Assembly: GCA_008802785.1 (NCBI GenBank)
Contig: VUYT01000065.1
Coordinates: forward strand, 1-33,321
Direction: 5' to 3'
DNA from: Symmetrospora coprosmae
Taxonomy: Eukaryota; Basidiomycota; Cystobasidiomycetes; Symmetrosporaceae
DNA length: 33,321 nucleotides
Shown here: positions 1-10,879 of the stretch, in pieces
How the letters are laid out: each line of letters opens with the position of its first letter
Numbering within the stretch: the stretch's first letter is position 1
The notes under the pieces: model-generated
Told to the model about the DNA's origin: nothing
The model's database searches: none
Seen by the model: only the letters and a program-made list of their open reading frames with translations
Program-made: the position numbers and the translations under genes

Positions 1-108
1 AGAGGAAGAGGGATTACCGAAAGGGGGCCTTTATGAAAGAGCTCCTTGCCATTAGGGCACCTACCTTGTCAACACTTTCAAGTGTCTGAGTTGTAGCTTT
101 CCTCGAAC

Positions 109-2208
109 ATGTCCCGGACAAAAAACCCCTTCTCTTCCTACAACACCGTCAGAATGGCATCTCAGCAACCGCATACGAACGGGCCACCGCACGCCGGCCC
201 TTCCGTCTCGTCGCTCGAGCCGCCGCACCCTTCGCCTGCCTTGCATCGAAGCAGCAATGGGAGCAACGGCGACGGCGACGACGACGACATCCCTACGCAC
301 CTGTACACGCGCGTCCCGGCGCACCTCCTGCTGCCGGACGGGACGCCCAACTACCTGCGCATGATCCTCACCGCGCGCGTGTACGACATCATCCAGCCCA
401 CCCCGCTGACAAAAGCCGTCCAGCTGTCCGGGCGCCTCGGCGTCAACGTCCACTTCAAGCGCGAGGACCTCCAGCCCGTCTTCAGCTTCAAGTGCCGCGG
501 GGCGTACAACTGCATCGCGCAGCTCAGCGCACAGGAGAAGCAGAAGGGCGTCGTTGCATGCTCTGCGGGTGCGTGTCGAGCGAGCGTTCCCCTCACTCAG
601 GCTGTCCCTGGCTGCGCCTGCCGGCCGCCGCCGCCGCCGCGCTGCCAAAGTCACGAGATTCTCGGGGACGGCGAGAGAGAGAACAGAACAAAATCAGAAA
701 TGCTGATGCACCCCTTCATTGTGACGGTGTACGAACGCCAGGCAATCACGCGCAGGGCGTCGCGCTGGCATGCCAGAAGCTAGGAATCCAGTCGACCATC
801 GTCATGCCGCTCAACACGCCGTCCATCAAGTACAAGAATGTGCAGCGGCTGGGCTCGTCGGTCCTCCTGCACGGAAACGACTTTGACATGGCGAAAAGCG
901 AGTGCGCGCGCCTGTCTGCCGAGAAAGGGTGGACGCAGATCCCGCCCTTTGACGATCCTTTCGTCATTGCGGGGCAGGCGACGGTCGCCGTCGAGGTCCT
1001 CCGCCAGATTGACAATATGGACGCGCTGGATGCCATCTTTGTCTGCGTCGGCGGAGGAGGCCTCCTCGCCGGCATTGCCAGCTACGTGAAAGCTGTCGCA
1101 CCGCCGCACGTCAAAGTCATTGGCGTTGAGACGGTCGACGCCGACGCGCTCACCCAGAGCTTTGCAAAGGGCGAGCGCGTCATGCTCGACGAGGTCGGCC
1201 TCTTCAGTGACGGAACAGCAGTCAGGATCGTTGGGGAAGAATGCTGGCGTCTACTCAAGACTGGCATAGTTGACGAGATGGTCCTCGTCGACAACGACGA
1301 GATCTGCGCAGCCATCAAGGATATCTTCGAAGGTGGGCTGCGCCGCGCCGCGTCTACGGCAACATGGCTTTCAGTGCAGCTGATCGAGACGTATGCTATG
1401 GCTCGTCACTGTCACCCCGTCTCCAGACACGCGCTCCGTCCCAGAACCAGCGGGCGCGCTGGCGGTAGCAGGCATGAAGCGCTACATTCAAACGCACAAC
1501 CTCCAAAACTCGCACAAGTCCTTCGTCGCGACCGTCAGCGGGGCCAACATGAACTTCAACCGGCTGCGCTTTGTCGCCGAGCGCGCCGAGCTGGGCGAAG
1601 GGCGCGAGGCGCTCCTGAGCGTCGTCATTCCCGAGCGGGCGGGCTCGTTCCTGAATCTGCACAGTAAGATTGTGCCGCGGGCCGTGACAGAGTTCAGCTA
1701 TCGCTTCTCGAGCGAGGAAAAAGCCTTCATCTTCTGCTCGTTCAGCCTGTCCGGGACGAGCAAGCGCGCAGACGAGCTAGGAGCCATCATCGACTCGATC
1801 AACGCGTCCCTGGCACCCTTCAACAAGGCAAGTCCGCCCACGAGCGACGGCCGCCCCACCTTCGTTGCGACCGACATCTCCAACAATGAGCTCGCAAAGA
1901 CCCACGTCCGATACATAGTCGGAGGCCGCAAGTCCGTACCCAACGAGCGCCTCTTCCGATTCGAATTTCCAGAGCGGCCAGGGGCGCTGCTCAAGTTCCT
2001 CGAAGGGATGCGCTCCGGCTGGAACATTTCGCTTTTCCACTACCGCTTCATCGGAGGCGACATCGGCAAGATCCTGACTGGATTCAGAATCCCGCCGGGG
2101 GATGAGGATCAGTTCGCACAGTACCTGAAAGACCTCGATTATAGATATGTCGAAGAAACGGACAATCACGTGGCCAAGAGCTTCTTGTATGGGGTTGACG
2201 AGAGCTAG
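109..2208 (+). CDS. ILV1: Threonine dehydratase (threonine ammonia-lyase), biosynthetic
   Basis: The enzyme deaminates threonine to 2-oxobutanoate, the first step of isoleucine synthesis, in fungi usually in mitochondria. Three exons join in phase: 109-568, 742-1332 and 1427-2208, giving 610 residues. The PLP lysine lies in [10 protein letters not shown] (Lys128). The junctions rebuild CSAG|NHAQGV and [14 protein letters not shown], both typical of the family. A glycine loop ([10 protein letters not shown]) binds the PLP phosphate. The C-terminal third holds two ACT-like regulatory modules (around [10 protein letters not shown] and [10 protein letters not shown]), the usual site of isoleucine feedback, so the enzyme looks full length. 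An in-frame stop at 94-96 makes ATG 109 the first possible start; a second ATG at 154 is an alternative. The N-terminal 60 residues are Ser/Pro-rich and end in an Asp run, and are not a strong transit peptide. It converges on ERG19 with a 182-nt gap. Confidence 0.97.
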
Positions 2209-2390
2209 CAAGTCATGCAAATGCAGGTCTTATGATCTACACGTAGCTGCTCCTCCTTGACGCCAAGGCGCACGAGGTGCCTATCGACGGCGCACAAGCC
2301 GGGGTGTCCGAAGAAGGCACCACGCAAAGCCGTTCCCACCAGCAGGTCTTTGTTACCTTTGAAGGTATGAGAGAGGCGCGTTCCGGTCCA

Positions 2391-3767
2391 TCACCGCTTT
2401 TTCGGCGTCCCATCCTCCCCAATCAGCCCTTCCTGCTTGGAGTCAAGCGTACGCGGGCCATCGCCGACTTTGGTGTGGATGAGCCTGCTGACACCACCTT
2501 TGAAGCCGGTCTGGACATTCTTGTCCTCCCAGCCTTGCGGCTTTGCGTGCGCGTCGCCGGACTGCTGGAAGTCCTGGACGAAGAGTTCGCCAATGATGCT
2601 CTTGATGCTCGCCATGTCCTGCTTGAGGGCGTATATGACGGCGTTGGGCCCTGCATCGTACGTGTAGGCGGCGATGGTCCTCCCCGCTGCGCGATTGAGC
2701 TCGTTGACGGCGGTGATGATGGCGCGCGACACGTCGTTCATGTAGAAGATGGGCGGGTGCGTGTCCTGGCACACGGCGTGGAACTGATTCGAGTCCTGCA
2801 TGGTGATGTTGGCAAAGGTCTCAAAGTCGCGCTCGAGGATGGCCTTGCTGATCTGCTCCATCCGGCGGGGCACGACGTCTCTGATGCGGTGCTGGAGCAG
2901 CGGGGACGTCTCGACTGTTCGCTGCATGCCGGAAGTGGACGACGTGCCCTTCTTGAGATCCGACACGACGCAGATGAGCGCGTCCATCTCGGGCCAGTGC
3001 GACTGCGGCGCCACCTCAACCGCCAGGCTGTCCTCGCCATCTGCCGCGCTCCCCATCTCCCAAGCCACATAGCCCCCAAACACGGAGCGGCACGCCGAGC
3101 CAGAGCCCTGCCGCGCAATCCGGGACAGCTGCGACGCGCTCACACGCGACGACAGCTCGTACAGCGTATACAGCGTGTAGGCGAGCGCGGCAAAGCCGGA
3201 CGCGGACGATGCGAGGCCGGCCGCGGTGGGAAAGTTGTTCTCCGAGACAATGTGGATGGGCAGCGAGGCGAGTTTCTAGATGGAAATCCCAGAGCGGCAT
3301 CAGGTCAGCCGCTTGCGCTCATACGCCTGCCTTGTTCGCCAGCTTGACCCACTGGCAGGCTGGAGTCCTTGCTTTCTGCCTCGGCTCGCAGCTTCTTCAT
3401 TTCTCGGATGCACGCGCCCGTCCGTCCCTCGTTGACGCCCTCTGTCTGCTCATTCCCGTTGAGCCATAGCCTGTCCTTTGAGAATGTCTCGCTCGCGCGG
3501 ATGGTGGTTGTGCTGCGGAGGTCGTCCTGCGACAGCGTCACACTCAGACTGCTGTTGGTGGGCAGGATGAGTTTGGTATCACGCTTGCCCCAGTACTGTT
3601 GCGCGTGCAACGAGTAGAGAGGGAGAGAGAGAGGGTGCACAGTGTGTGAGGTCAGCTTGTTGGGTCCCGCTCGCTCCCTTCGCCGCCCGCCCAAAAAGGC
3701 ACGGGCCCACCTTGATGACTGCGATGTTGACGGGCGCCGAGCAGGTTGCCTCGTAGACTTGGGACAT
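2391..3767 (-). CDS. ERG19: Diphosphomevalonate (mevalonate-5-diphosphate) decarboxylase
   Basis: This enzyme makes isopentenyl diphosphate from mevalonate diphosphate with ATP, the last step of the mevalonate pathway towards sterols and other isoprenoids. Exons on the minus strand are 3711-3767, 3353-3595 and 2391-3275. They rebuild 394 residues, close to the yeast enzyme. The junctions restore [18 protein letters not shown] and [14 protein letters not shown]. The GHMP-kinase signature [10 protein letters not shown] sits at residues 116-125 and the catalytic aspartate is expected in YDAGPNAV (Asp307). GYVAWEMG and [13 protein letters not shown] are also family landmarks. Intron 1 (3596-3710) carries a long CT tract before its acceptor. 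The gene is divergent from the pterin dehydratase, and a (TG)8 microsatellite lies in its upstream region. Confidence 0.97.
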
Positions 3768-4134
3768 TGTGGAGACGGGAGACTGAGTGATGGTGATTGT
3801 CCCTTGGCTACCTCGCTGCTGTTGCGTGTGTGTGTGTGTGTGATTGTCTGGCTGTCCCTCCCTTCGCGCGGCGCGTGCACTCTATCGGATGAAGGAGCGT
3901 GAGGGATACCCCAGGGCCTGCTGTGGCTGTACTGACTGACGTGACGGAATCACCGCGATGAGATTACTGCCAGCTAGCCTTGCCCGTATTGTATTGTCAC
4001 TGAGGGGATGGATGCACGAGAGGCGAGCGAAAGACCCCGAGCCCGAGGCCGAGCATGGCAGCCCGCACTACAGCTGGTGGGCCTGTCTCCGTTTATACAT
4101 CACGTCGCACTGAACAAGGGCAGGGAATAGCCCA
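3768..4134. promoter_or_regulatory. Shared divergent upstream region of ERG19 and the pterin dehydratase
   Basis: These 367 bases separate two start codons that face away from each other, so the stretch probably holds both promoters (inference from gene orientation). A (TG)8 dinucleotide run lies at about 3826-3842 and would fall in the ERG19 5' leader. I see no clear TATA box and no supported gene. Confidence 0.4.
3826..3842. repeat. (TG)n microsatellite
   Basis: About eight TG units lie 60 nt upstream of the ERG19 start codon. Read directly from the sequence. On the ERG19 strand it is a CA run in the probable leader. Confidence 0.85.
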
Positions 4135-5063
4135 ATGCGACCATCTCTCCTCCGCCTCTTTCACCGCACAATGGTCTACACGGCGCCGTCACACACTGTG
4201 CCCGATCCTGCCGTCCTGTCGCGGCTCACAACCGCCACAGCAAACCCCTGGACCTTGGAGAAGACGTTGCGCGACCTGACGCAGTTCAAGGACTGCTGCG
4301 GCGAACAGGGGACAACAGCGGAAGCAGGCAGCTCGTCGAAAAGCGAACTCCTCAAGAAAGACTTCAAGTTTAAAACATTCAAGGAGGCCTGGCGATTCAT
4401 GGGCCGGATCGCCGACAAGGCGGAGAGCATGAAGGTGGGGGCCCCCCCCGACAACGTTCTCCTGGGCCCTGCTGTTCCTGCTGTTGTCGTTCATCCTAAC
4501 GCAAGATCTCTCCCTCTTTCCCACCTCCCCGTTCACTTACGTCTTTTTCGACGCCAGCACCACCCTGAATGGTCCAACGTGAGATCTACCTGCGCTGTAC
4601 CTCCGTGCCCGTTGCCGACAAGCGGCGGCTGAGCGCGTTGTCCGATCCGCTGCGCCTATGAAATGACCTGCTGCGCCATCTCATCTCCTTGCTTTACCCT
4701 TCCATCAATTCAAGGTCTACAATCGGTGCGTAGAAGGTCGATGACTCCTTCATAGGCAATGGGCGATATGTTGCCTACCTTACACACCTGAAGCCTGACA
4801 CGCTCCCGTCGACCCGTTACGACACTGCAAGAGTCTCGATAGCGCTGACTACGCACTCGGCAAATTCGACAATCACCTCTCTCGACACTGAGCTCGCAGA
4901 AGCCTGCGATGCAGCAGAACGCAACGTCATCAGCCAGCGGCCGCCAAAGAAGGACGCACCGACCAATCCGGCACACACAGCGGATAGCGCAAGCAGCGCT
5001 GCGCGAGACCTGCCAAACAATGCGAGTGCCAAAGCCGTCAGGGAGGAGAATCAGAAGTCCTAG
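4135..5063 (+). CDS. Pterin-4a-carbinolamine dehydratase (PCD/DCoH family)
   Basis: The family dehydrates 4a-hydroxy-tetrahydropterin, recycling the cofactor of aromatic amino acid hydroxylases. Its role in this fungus is not evident. Four exons join in phase: 4135-4434, 4558-4578, 4715-4725 and 4832-5063, giving 187 residues. Exons 2 and 3 are microexons of 21 and 11 nt, and only with both is the family core restored: the MK|HHPEWSN|VYNR|VSIALTTH joins give the catalytic HHP at residues 101-103, His119, and Asp129 in TSLD. The upstream segment FKFKTFKEAWRFMGRIADKAESM matches the family's first helix. Intron 1 (123 nt) keeps the frame and has no stop. The tail from about residue 140 is extra, lysine-rich and disordered. 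Translation could instead start at Met13 (4171); the first 12 residues are basic and might aid mitochondrial import. Confidence 0.93.
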
Positions 5064-5273
5064 TCTGGAGAGGGGAATACAGCCAGATTTAGCGCCTCAA
5101 CGCCTTGTAGCATACTGCATAGCCGAAATCGACAGAGTACAAGCGAACGATGCAGCTACAGAGTGTAAACATATGTTTGCAGCCAGCAAGGCGAACTACA
5201 AGGAGCCTTCATCGACTTCTGCTACACACGGTTTAGGGCGAGACGACCGACTGCGACGAGATTCGCCCGGGGT

Positions 5274-8200
5274 TCACAGCCTCCTATGCGGGAAGGCAAA
5301 GTCCGGACTGCCTTCGCGCTCATCTAGGCTATAGCGGTCCTCTTGCCGGCCGTCCGCTGTCCGATCTGCATCAAAGCTGCCCTCCGGCCGAGCATAATCG
5401 TCCGCCTCTTCCAGGTCGCGGCTGTCACGCGGCGTCGATATCCCTCCTGCCTGGCCGCTCGCCCGTCCATGTGCGCGGGGCGCATCAAAATCGCTGTATG
5501 AACCAGCAAACTCTGCGCCGTGCTCGACGAGGCCGACAGACTCGCCGTCGCCTTCCTCGTCGTTGGCTCCTCGACGACCGTTGCCCCGCATGGCGGCAAA
5601 GATCCCGCCAGCGCCATGAGGCTGGCCGTGTGCGTGTGTGTGTCCGCGCTCTCGCTCTCGCGAGCGCGAGCGGGAGCGTGCCGAGCCGCCGGGTGTTTCC
5701 GCCGCAAAGTGCTCCTGAATCATGGTCGAGAGCGAGCGGTTGTCGTCGCTCCTTCCAAACTTGCTCAACCCTCGCGAGACTCCGCTGCTGCCCGTCCCAG
5801 CGCTCCGGGACGACGTCTTTGTCGACACTGTGCCGGAGCGGCCGGCGTGCCCGGTGCCCTGGATGCTGCCGTTCTGCACGCGGACGGCAGGCGCCGGACG
5901 CGCCGTCGCCGTGCCGGACGCATATGCATCGATGATGGATGCGTTGGAACGCATCTCGCCCAGCTCTGATGGACCGCTGGCGGCGGTACTGCTGCTCCCT
6001 GCGTGCGGGTACAGGTGCGCATGAGCTCCGCTCGGCGGGAGATGCGGCTGGTGGAGGATCGAGCCAGCTTCACCTTTGCCCGGGTACCGGTGCTCAATGA
6101 CCTCCTCCTCGAAGTGGATAGCAGTAGGGCTGCGTGGCTCGTGGCTCTGATGCTGACTCTGATTCCGCTGCTGATGGTGATACTGGTGTCCGTGGGTCGC
6201 GAACGATGTCGCAGTAGGCGAAGGGCCGGCACCGGCGTCCGAGCGCGAGTACTGCGAAATCTTGTCGGCCGCGTCAGAAGGCATGGGCGCATCGTACAGC
6301 TGGTGGCGCACAATGCCATCGTCGCCTTGCACACTGAAGCCTTTGCTGTGCCCGTGCCCATTCCCAGCACGCACGCTGCGGCGACTCCTCCACTTCCCGT
6401 CGACGATATGCCCATTCTCGACAATCGAGTACTCGTCCTCACTGCCGTCGCTCCCTTCCATTCCGAAGCTGTCCGACTGACGGTGCCCTCGCCCACCCTG
6501 ACCATGCCGGCTGCGGATCTGCGTCATGCGACTCGCCTGCGAGCGGCGGCGCGTGATGGTCCTGCGGGCCGAGATGGCGCGGTGCACGCTCCCCGCGAGC
6601 CCGGCAAAGCCGCGGATCGTGTCGACGCCCGGGTCCTCGAGGTCCAAGTTGCGCGTGTCGCCTTTCTCCCCGCGGATCTCTCCATCTGCGCCGTGGGCCA
6701 GCTCGGCCTGGTCGGCCGCCTTGAGCAGCATGGTCGTCCGCCGGTCCAGGTTCACCTTCTGCGCCAGGTCCTCCGGGTCCAGCTTGCTCATCTGCAGCAA
6801 GACAATGCCGCAGCAGATGGTGAGGAACCCAAAGACGAGCGTGACGATTTTTTCAGGAGGCGCCTTGAAGCCCTTGTGCAGGAGCACATCGCTCAGCAGC
6901 GTTGCTGACGTAAAGACGACAAAGTAGCACGGCGTAACCATTGAAGTATTGAAGAGCTCCAGCGCTTTGTTCAGATAGTTGATCTGGCGTGTGCAGTCAG
7001 TGAGTCTTTCAGCCGCTGCCTTAGCGGGTCTAGAGCCCGTCTGCACTCACTTCCGCCAGTAGAGTGATGACGACAATTACGAGGAGCACATAGGCAAACC
7101 AGTGCTTGAACTGATTGTTTCCATTGATAGAGGTGAGGATGGATGCTCCAAGGCCCGAGGTGCAGACGACCGAGATCCCTCCAATCAAAGAGCAGATGAA
7201 GACCTGTGAATGCGAGATGGCACGACACGAATCAGCGATCGACCATTATTCTTTCGGAGGAATGCAGGAGCGGAAACGCTCACATAGACGAGCATGTTCT
7301 TCTTGCCGTACCGCGGGGCAGCCCAGAAGATGAGACCCAAGCTAACGACTGTCACGATGCTCAGCCAACTCAGAAATAAGGGATTGATGAACGACTTGAG
7401 GAACTCCGGAATGGTGGCTGCAGCAGAGGCAGATGGCCCGTTGAGCGCAATGACGACGGCGCCAATGATGCATAGGGCGCAGCCGATCTTGCCGAAAAAG
7501 GTGAGCTTTTCCTTGAGGAAGATGGAGGAGAGGATGGCACTGTAGGCGATTGACTTCAGAAGGGGTATGAAGTGGGCGGCAAGGGCTTCAGCTCACCAGA
7601 TGACGACAGACAGAGCGCCCATGGGCGTTACGAGAATGGCGTCTGTGCGCCACGTATCAGGTCAGCATTACGGACTACGACGAACGCGGGAAAGCTGGGA
7701 CCACCTTACCTGTGAAAGCATATGCAACGACTGGAAATTGGACCATCCAAGTTTCAGCTCATTCATCAATCTATCTTGAGCGAGCCTCCGCTCACAATTG
7801 CAGATTTCCCCAATGATCATGAGCGACATGCCCGTCCACCACATTGGGCTGCGCAGGTACGCGTGCCCTTCCCCTGCCACGAAGCCCGGCTTGCTCTGCA
7901 TGGAGAGCAGGCCTTTCTTCTTGAAGACGAAGGAAGAGCCGATGAAGACGCCAGAGAGGATGGCGAGGACGACGCCGATGATCTGCAGAGTCATGCTCAC
8001 TAGCGTCAGCAAGTCCCGCGGGGTGCACGCAGGAGGCATGTGTGCACCTTGTAGCTGGCTGGGCGCTCCGTAGCGACTGCATGAGCGGCGCTGTCGCCAG
8101 TTGCAGTTGCAGTGGCGATGGCGCTTGCGGCGCTCTCGGACAAGCTGGATGCTTGGAGCAGGACCGAGCTCGCCGACTCGAGGAACGAGGAGAGGGAGGT

Positions 8201-8290
8201 GGGTGTTGCATCAGAGCTGAGCGCAGGCGTCGTCGCTGTGGCTGCGAGCGACTCGGCTGCACTGCCCAGGAGAGCAGAGGTCGATGACAT
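5274..8290 (-). CDS. NIPA-family magnesium transporter with long cytosolic tail
   Basis: NIPA proteins are DMT-superfamily membrane transporters linked to Mg2+ uptake, at the plasma membrane or endosomes. Seven exons on the minus strand are 8048-8290, 7796-7982, 7710-7730, 7597-7642, 7284-7539, 7051-7203 and 5274-6983. They give 871 residues. The joins rebuild the core: GVFIGSSFVFKKKGLL, GEGHAYLRSPMWWTGM, GEICN|FVAYAFT|DAILVTP, FLKEKLTFFGK, FWAAPRYGKKN and EINYLNKALELFNTSMVTPCY. About nine membrane segments fall within residues 82-375. Exon 3 is only 21 nt. The N-terminal 81 residues are Ala/Ser/Thr-rich. The last 495 or so residues are hydrophilic with Arg-Ser runs (RSRSRSRERERG) and His-rich patches, probably disordered. 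The exact splice joining exon 1 to the core (intron 7983-8047) is less sure; translation could begin at the ATG of MTLQIIGVVLA, just before exon 2. Confidence 0.94.
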
Positions 8291-9002
8291 TGTTCAAGGG
8301 CGGTCGCCTGCGGGCGAAGTATGCGAAGCGAGGGCGCGTTTGAGGACAGTGTATGCTGTTCGAAGTACGTATAGCTGTGTGCCCTTTTGGCTGCCCGTGC
8401 AAGCTGTTGCGGACTCTGCGGCCTCTATGCTGTAGATGTTGGCGCACACGCGAGATGGATGCCTAGAGTACGCACGGCCCTCCTGCTCTTGCTTCGGCGG
8501 GACGGACACGTATGGACTGGCTAATCCCAGTTGCTCTGAGATGAAGCAGTGCCACGACTGTTGCTCCGGGACTGGTATGCCGCCGTATTGTTCGACACTC
8601 GGCGGACTGCGTTGAGGGGGTCGAGGCGGTGAAAGCGTGACGCGTTGACGGAGAGGTCGACCTGCGACCTAATCAGACGTGACAGATGGCGTGCAGGAGG
8701 GATGCTCTGCTGAGTCGAGTAGGGCAGTTTGCAGTATGCGTGTACGCGTGTACGATGTGCGGTGTACTGACGGAGGCAACTGCTAGATCGGCATTGTGCA
8801 CTCTTGTCTGGTGTTGAGCGCATCCCAAAGGGGGGGGACTGCTGCGACCTTGCCTGGTGACTGTTCTGTCCGTGCTCTGACCTGGACAATATCCCGACGG
8901 CGAGCACGCACAGCGGCTGAGGCAACGAGATACAGCGAGCGGGTGTAGGTGTGCCCCGTCGTACCAACGTAGGAGGCATACCTGGCCCACGCTCTTGCCG
9001 CA
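8291..9002. promoter_or_regulatory. Divergent upstream region of the NIPA and RPR2 genes
   Basis: These 712 bases lie between two diverging start codons. I found no supported gene, tRNA or repeat in them. A long open frame on the minus strand that overlaps this region and RPR2 has a low-complexity Arg/Leu/Cys composition and matches nothing I know. The stretch is probably two promoters and leaders; this is inferred only from gene orientation. Confidence 0.4.
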
Positions 9003-10879
9003 ATGGCCAGAGCTCGCGACGTAAGAGCCGTTGACGGCAGGGCTGCTGCGGCCCAGGGCTCCGGATCCACAGCAGCAGCAGCAGCAGCCAGCCGGTCAAG
9101 CAGCACAGCGGTCGGCGCGCAGGCACATACAGGCACGAATGGCAAGGGGAGGAAACAAGCCGGAGGAGCTTCAAGTGCAGCCACGCTCGTGAACAAGTGA
9201 GTCCGCCTCGGTATCGACCCTTCCCTGCACGTGCGTGCGTCGCGCTCAAAGGCGGAGGGCAGTGACGCCCACGAGTACGGCCATAGTAGCAGCGGGATGG
9301 ACTGAGCTCATACTGTTGCGCTTCTGTCTCTTTCTCTTCCGCCGCTCCCTTCCATCCCTTCTTCCTCCCGCCGGCTCTCCGCCAACAGAGAGCAGATGCA
9401 GCGCATGAACTACCTCCATCAGGCATCCATGCTCGTCGCATCTGCCGTCGCCGTTGCTCGACCTACACAAACGAGATCGACTGCTAGCTCGCAAGCTGCA
9501 GCGCCGTCAGCTGCAGCACCCACAGTGGCTAGCGCGAGCACGGATCGGCGCCTAGCAGTGGCACAAATTACAGACAGATTGGCTGCAATCCTGCGCGCCG
9601 CAGAGATGCAAGGTCTCGGTGATGAGCTACGTCCGCTTACGGCGCAGTGGAATGCTTGTATCGACACCAAGAAAGCCGACTTGTTGCGAGAGGTCGAGAG
9701 GTTATCGCCTGAAGAAGCCATGGCCCAAATCGTCTACCTCCAAAGGATGGCGGCAGCGGCCGAGACCGCCCTGCTCGAACACAGGTCTCGACGAAACCTC
9801 GATTCAGCGCGGTGGATCAAGTATCGAGTGCCTGTCGGAGAGGTGCTCCCACCCAATGTGCCCAACCCGAACGACGTCCTCGAAGACACCCCCGCAACGG
9901 CTCCTCTCGACCTCGGCGCGGGGTCCGAAGCGCTCGTCCCGGGCCAAGCTAGGAATCTCTCAACCGTGTATGGCTCCGATATGCGCAGCGTAGCGCGCAA
10001 GAGCGTTCTCCGGATGTGCGTTCGGTCCCGTGCTCACAGTCCGATTACTGAGCGCACAGATTCTGACCGTGTCGCCGTCCGCAGTGACCCAAGCATCAAG
10101 CGCAGCATCTGCAGGAACTGTGACTCGATCCACATTCCGGGCGTAACGAGCAGTGTCCGCGTTCTGCGTGAGTACTTGAATGCTGCGCAACCGTCGTAGG
10201 AGGTGACCGAACTGAGGCCCACATACGGGGGGTCTACCCCGATCATCTGTGGACAGCATCGCGTCCGCACGTCCACGTCAAACGTACCCGATGCCTGCAG
10301 TGCGGCGTCACGCGTATGATACCGTGTCCACCCAATCTGGGAACTGGGGCAGTGGACGCGCCTCCAGCCCGGAGTTCCGGTGGTGTGCGCCCGCAGGCTG
10401 GCGGGAGTGGAGGCAGCAAAGCGCGGAAGCGGGCTCGACTTGGCCCTCCTTCCCGTGGCGAGGAGGCGCGGGCGGCCGACCAGCTTCGAGGCCCAGCGTT
10501 CACTGCAGGCAACGCGGCATCAGACACGGCCAGCGATCAAGCAGCGATGCCGATGCAGATTGACAGCGCTGGAGCGGGCCCTGCCGCAGAACCGGAGAAG
10601 GTGGTTCAACTTTCCACACGCACCATGGAAGACCCAAGACAGGGCGACGAGACGCGTCCAGCGGCCACGCTCCCAAATGCAGCATCTCCGACGAAGCGGC
10701 GCACGCGCTCAGAACGGCGCAGACGCTCTCGTGAAGCTGCAAAGGCGTTACCAGATACAACCGCGAGTCAGGCGGTAGCTCATTCACGCAAGGGCATGAT
10801 GCTCACGCCCGGCACGGCGGGGCAGTACAGGAAGCGGATCTTTCACGAGAAGCCGGAACATACCCTGTGGATCAAGTGA
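9003..10879 (+). CDS. RPR2: RNase P/MRP subunit of the Rpr2/Rpp21/SNM1 family, enlarged
   Basis: Rpr2 (Rpp21) is a zinc-ribbon protein of nuclear RNase P, which trims the 5' leader of pre-tRNAs; its paralogue Snm1 is in RNase MRP. Four exons join in phase: 9003-9196, 9389-10015, 10085-10167 and 10257-10879, giving 508 residues. The family start VNK|EQMQRMNYLHQAS is at about residues 63-77. The second half is MRSVARKSVLRI|DPSIKRSICRNC, then IPGVTSSVRVL|PSRPHVHV and CLQC. The zinc pairs are Cys283/286 and Cys314/317. Known members have about 140-170 residues; here roughly 150 residues are inserted between the two conserved halves, an Ala/Ser-rich leader precedes them, and a basic tail of about 180 residues follows. 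Intron 2 (69 nt) is stop-free and keeps the frame. Which paralogue it is (Rpr2 or Snm1) cannot be settled here. Confidence 0.87.

Noticed and set aside
2277-3347. A 356-residue open frame on the plus strand
   Set aside because: It is antisense to ERG19 exon 3, which is certain from the decarboxylase sequence.
8521-9441. A 306-residue open frame on the minus strand
   Set aside because: Low-complexity Arg/Cys/Leu sequence antisense to RPR2 exon 1 and its upstream region, with no family likeness; a side effect of GC-rich DNA.
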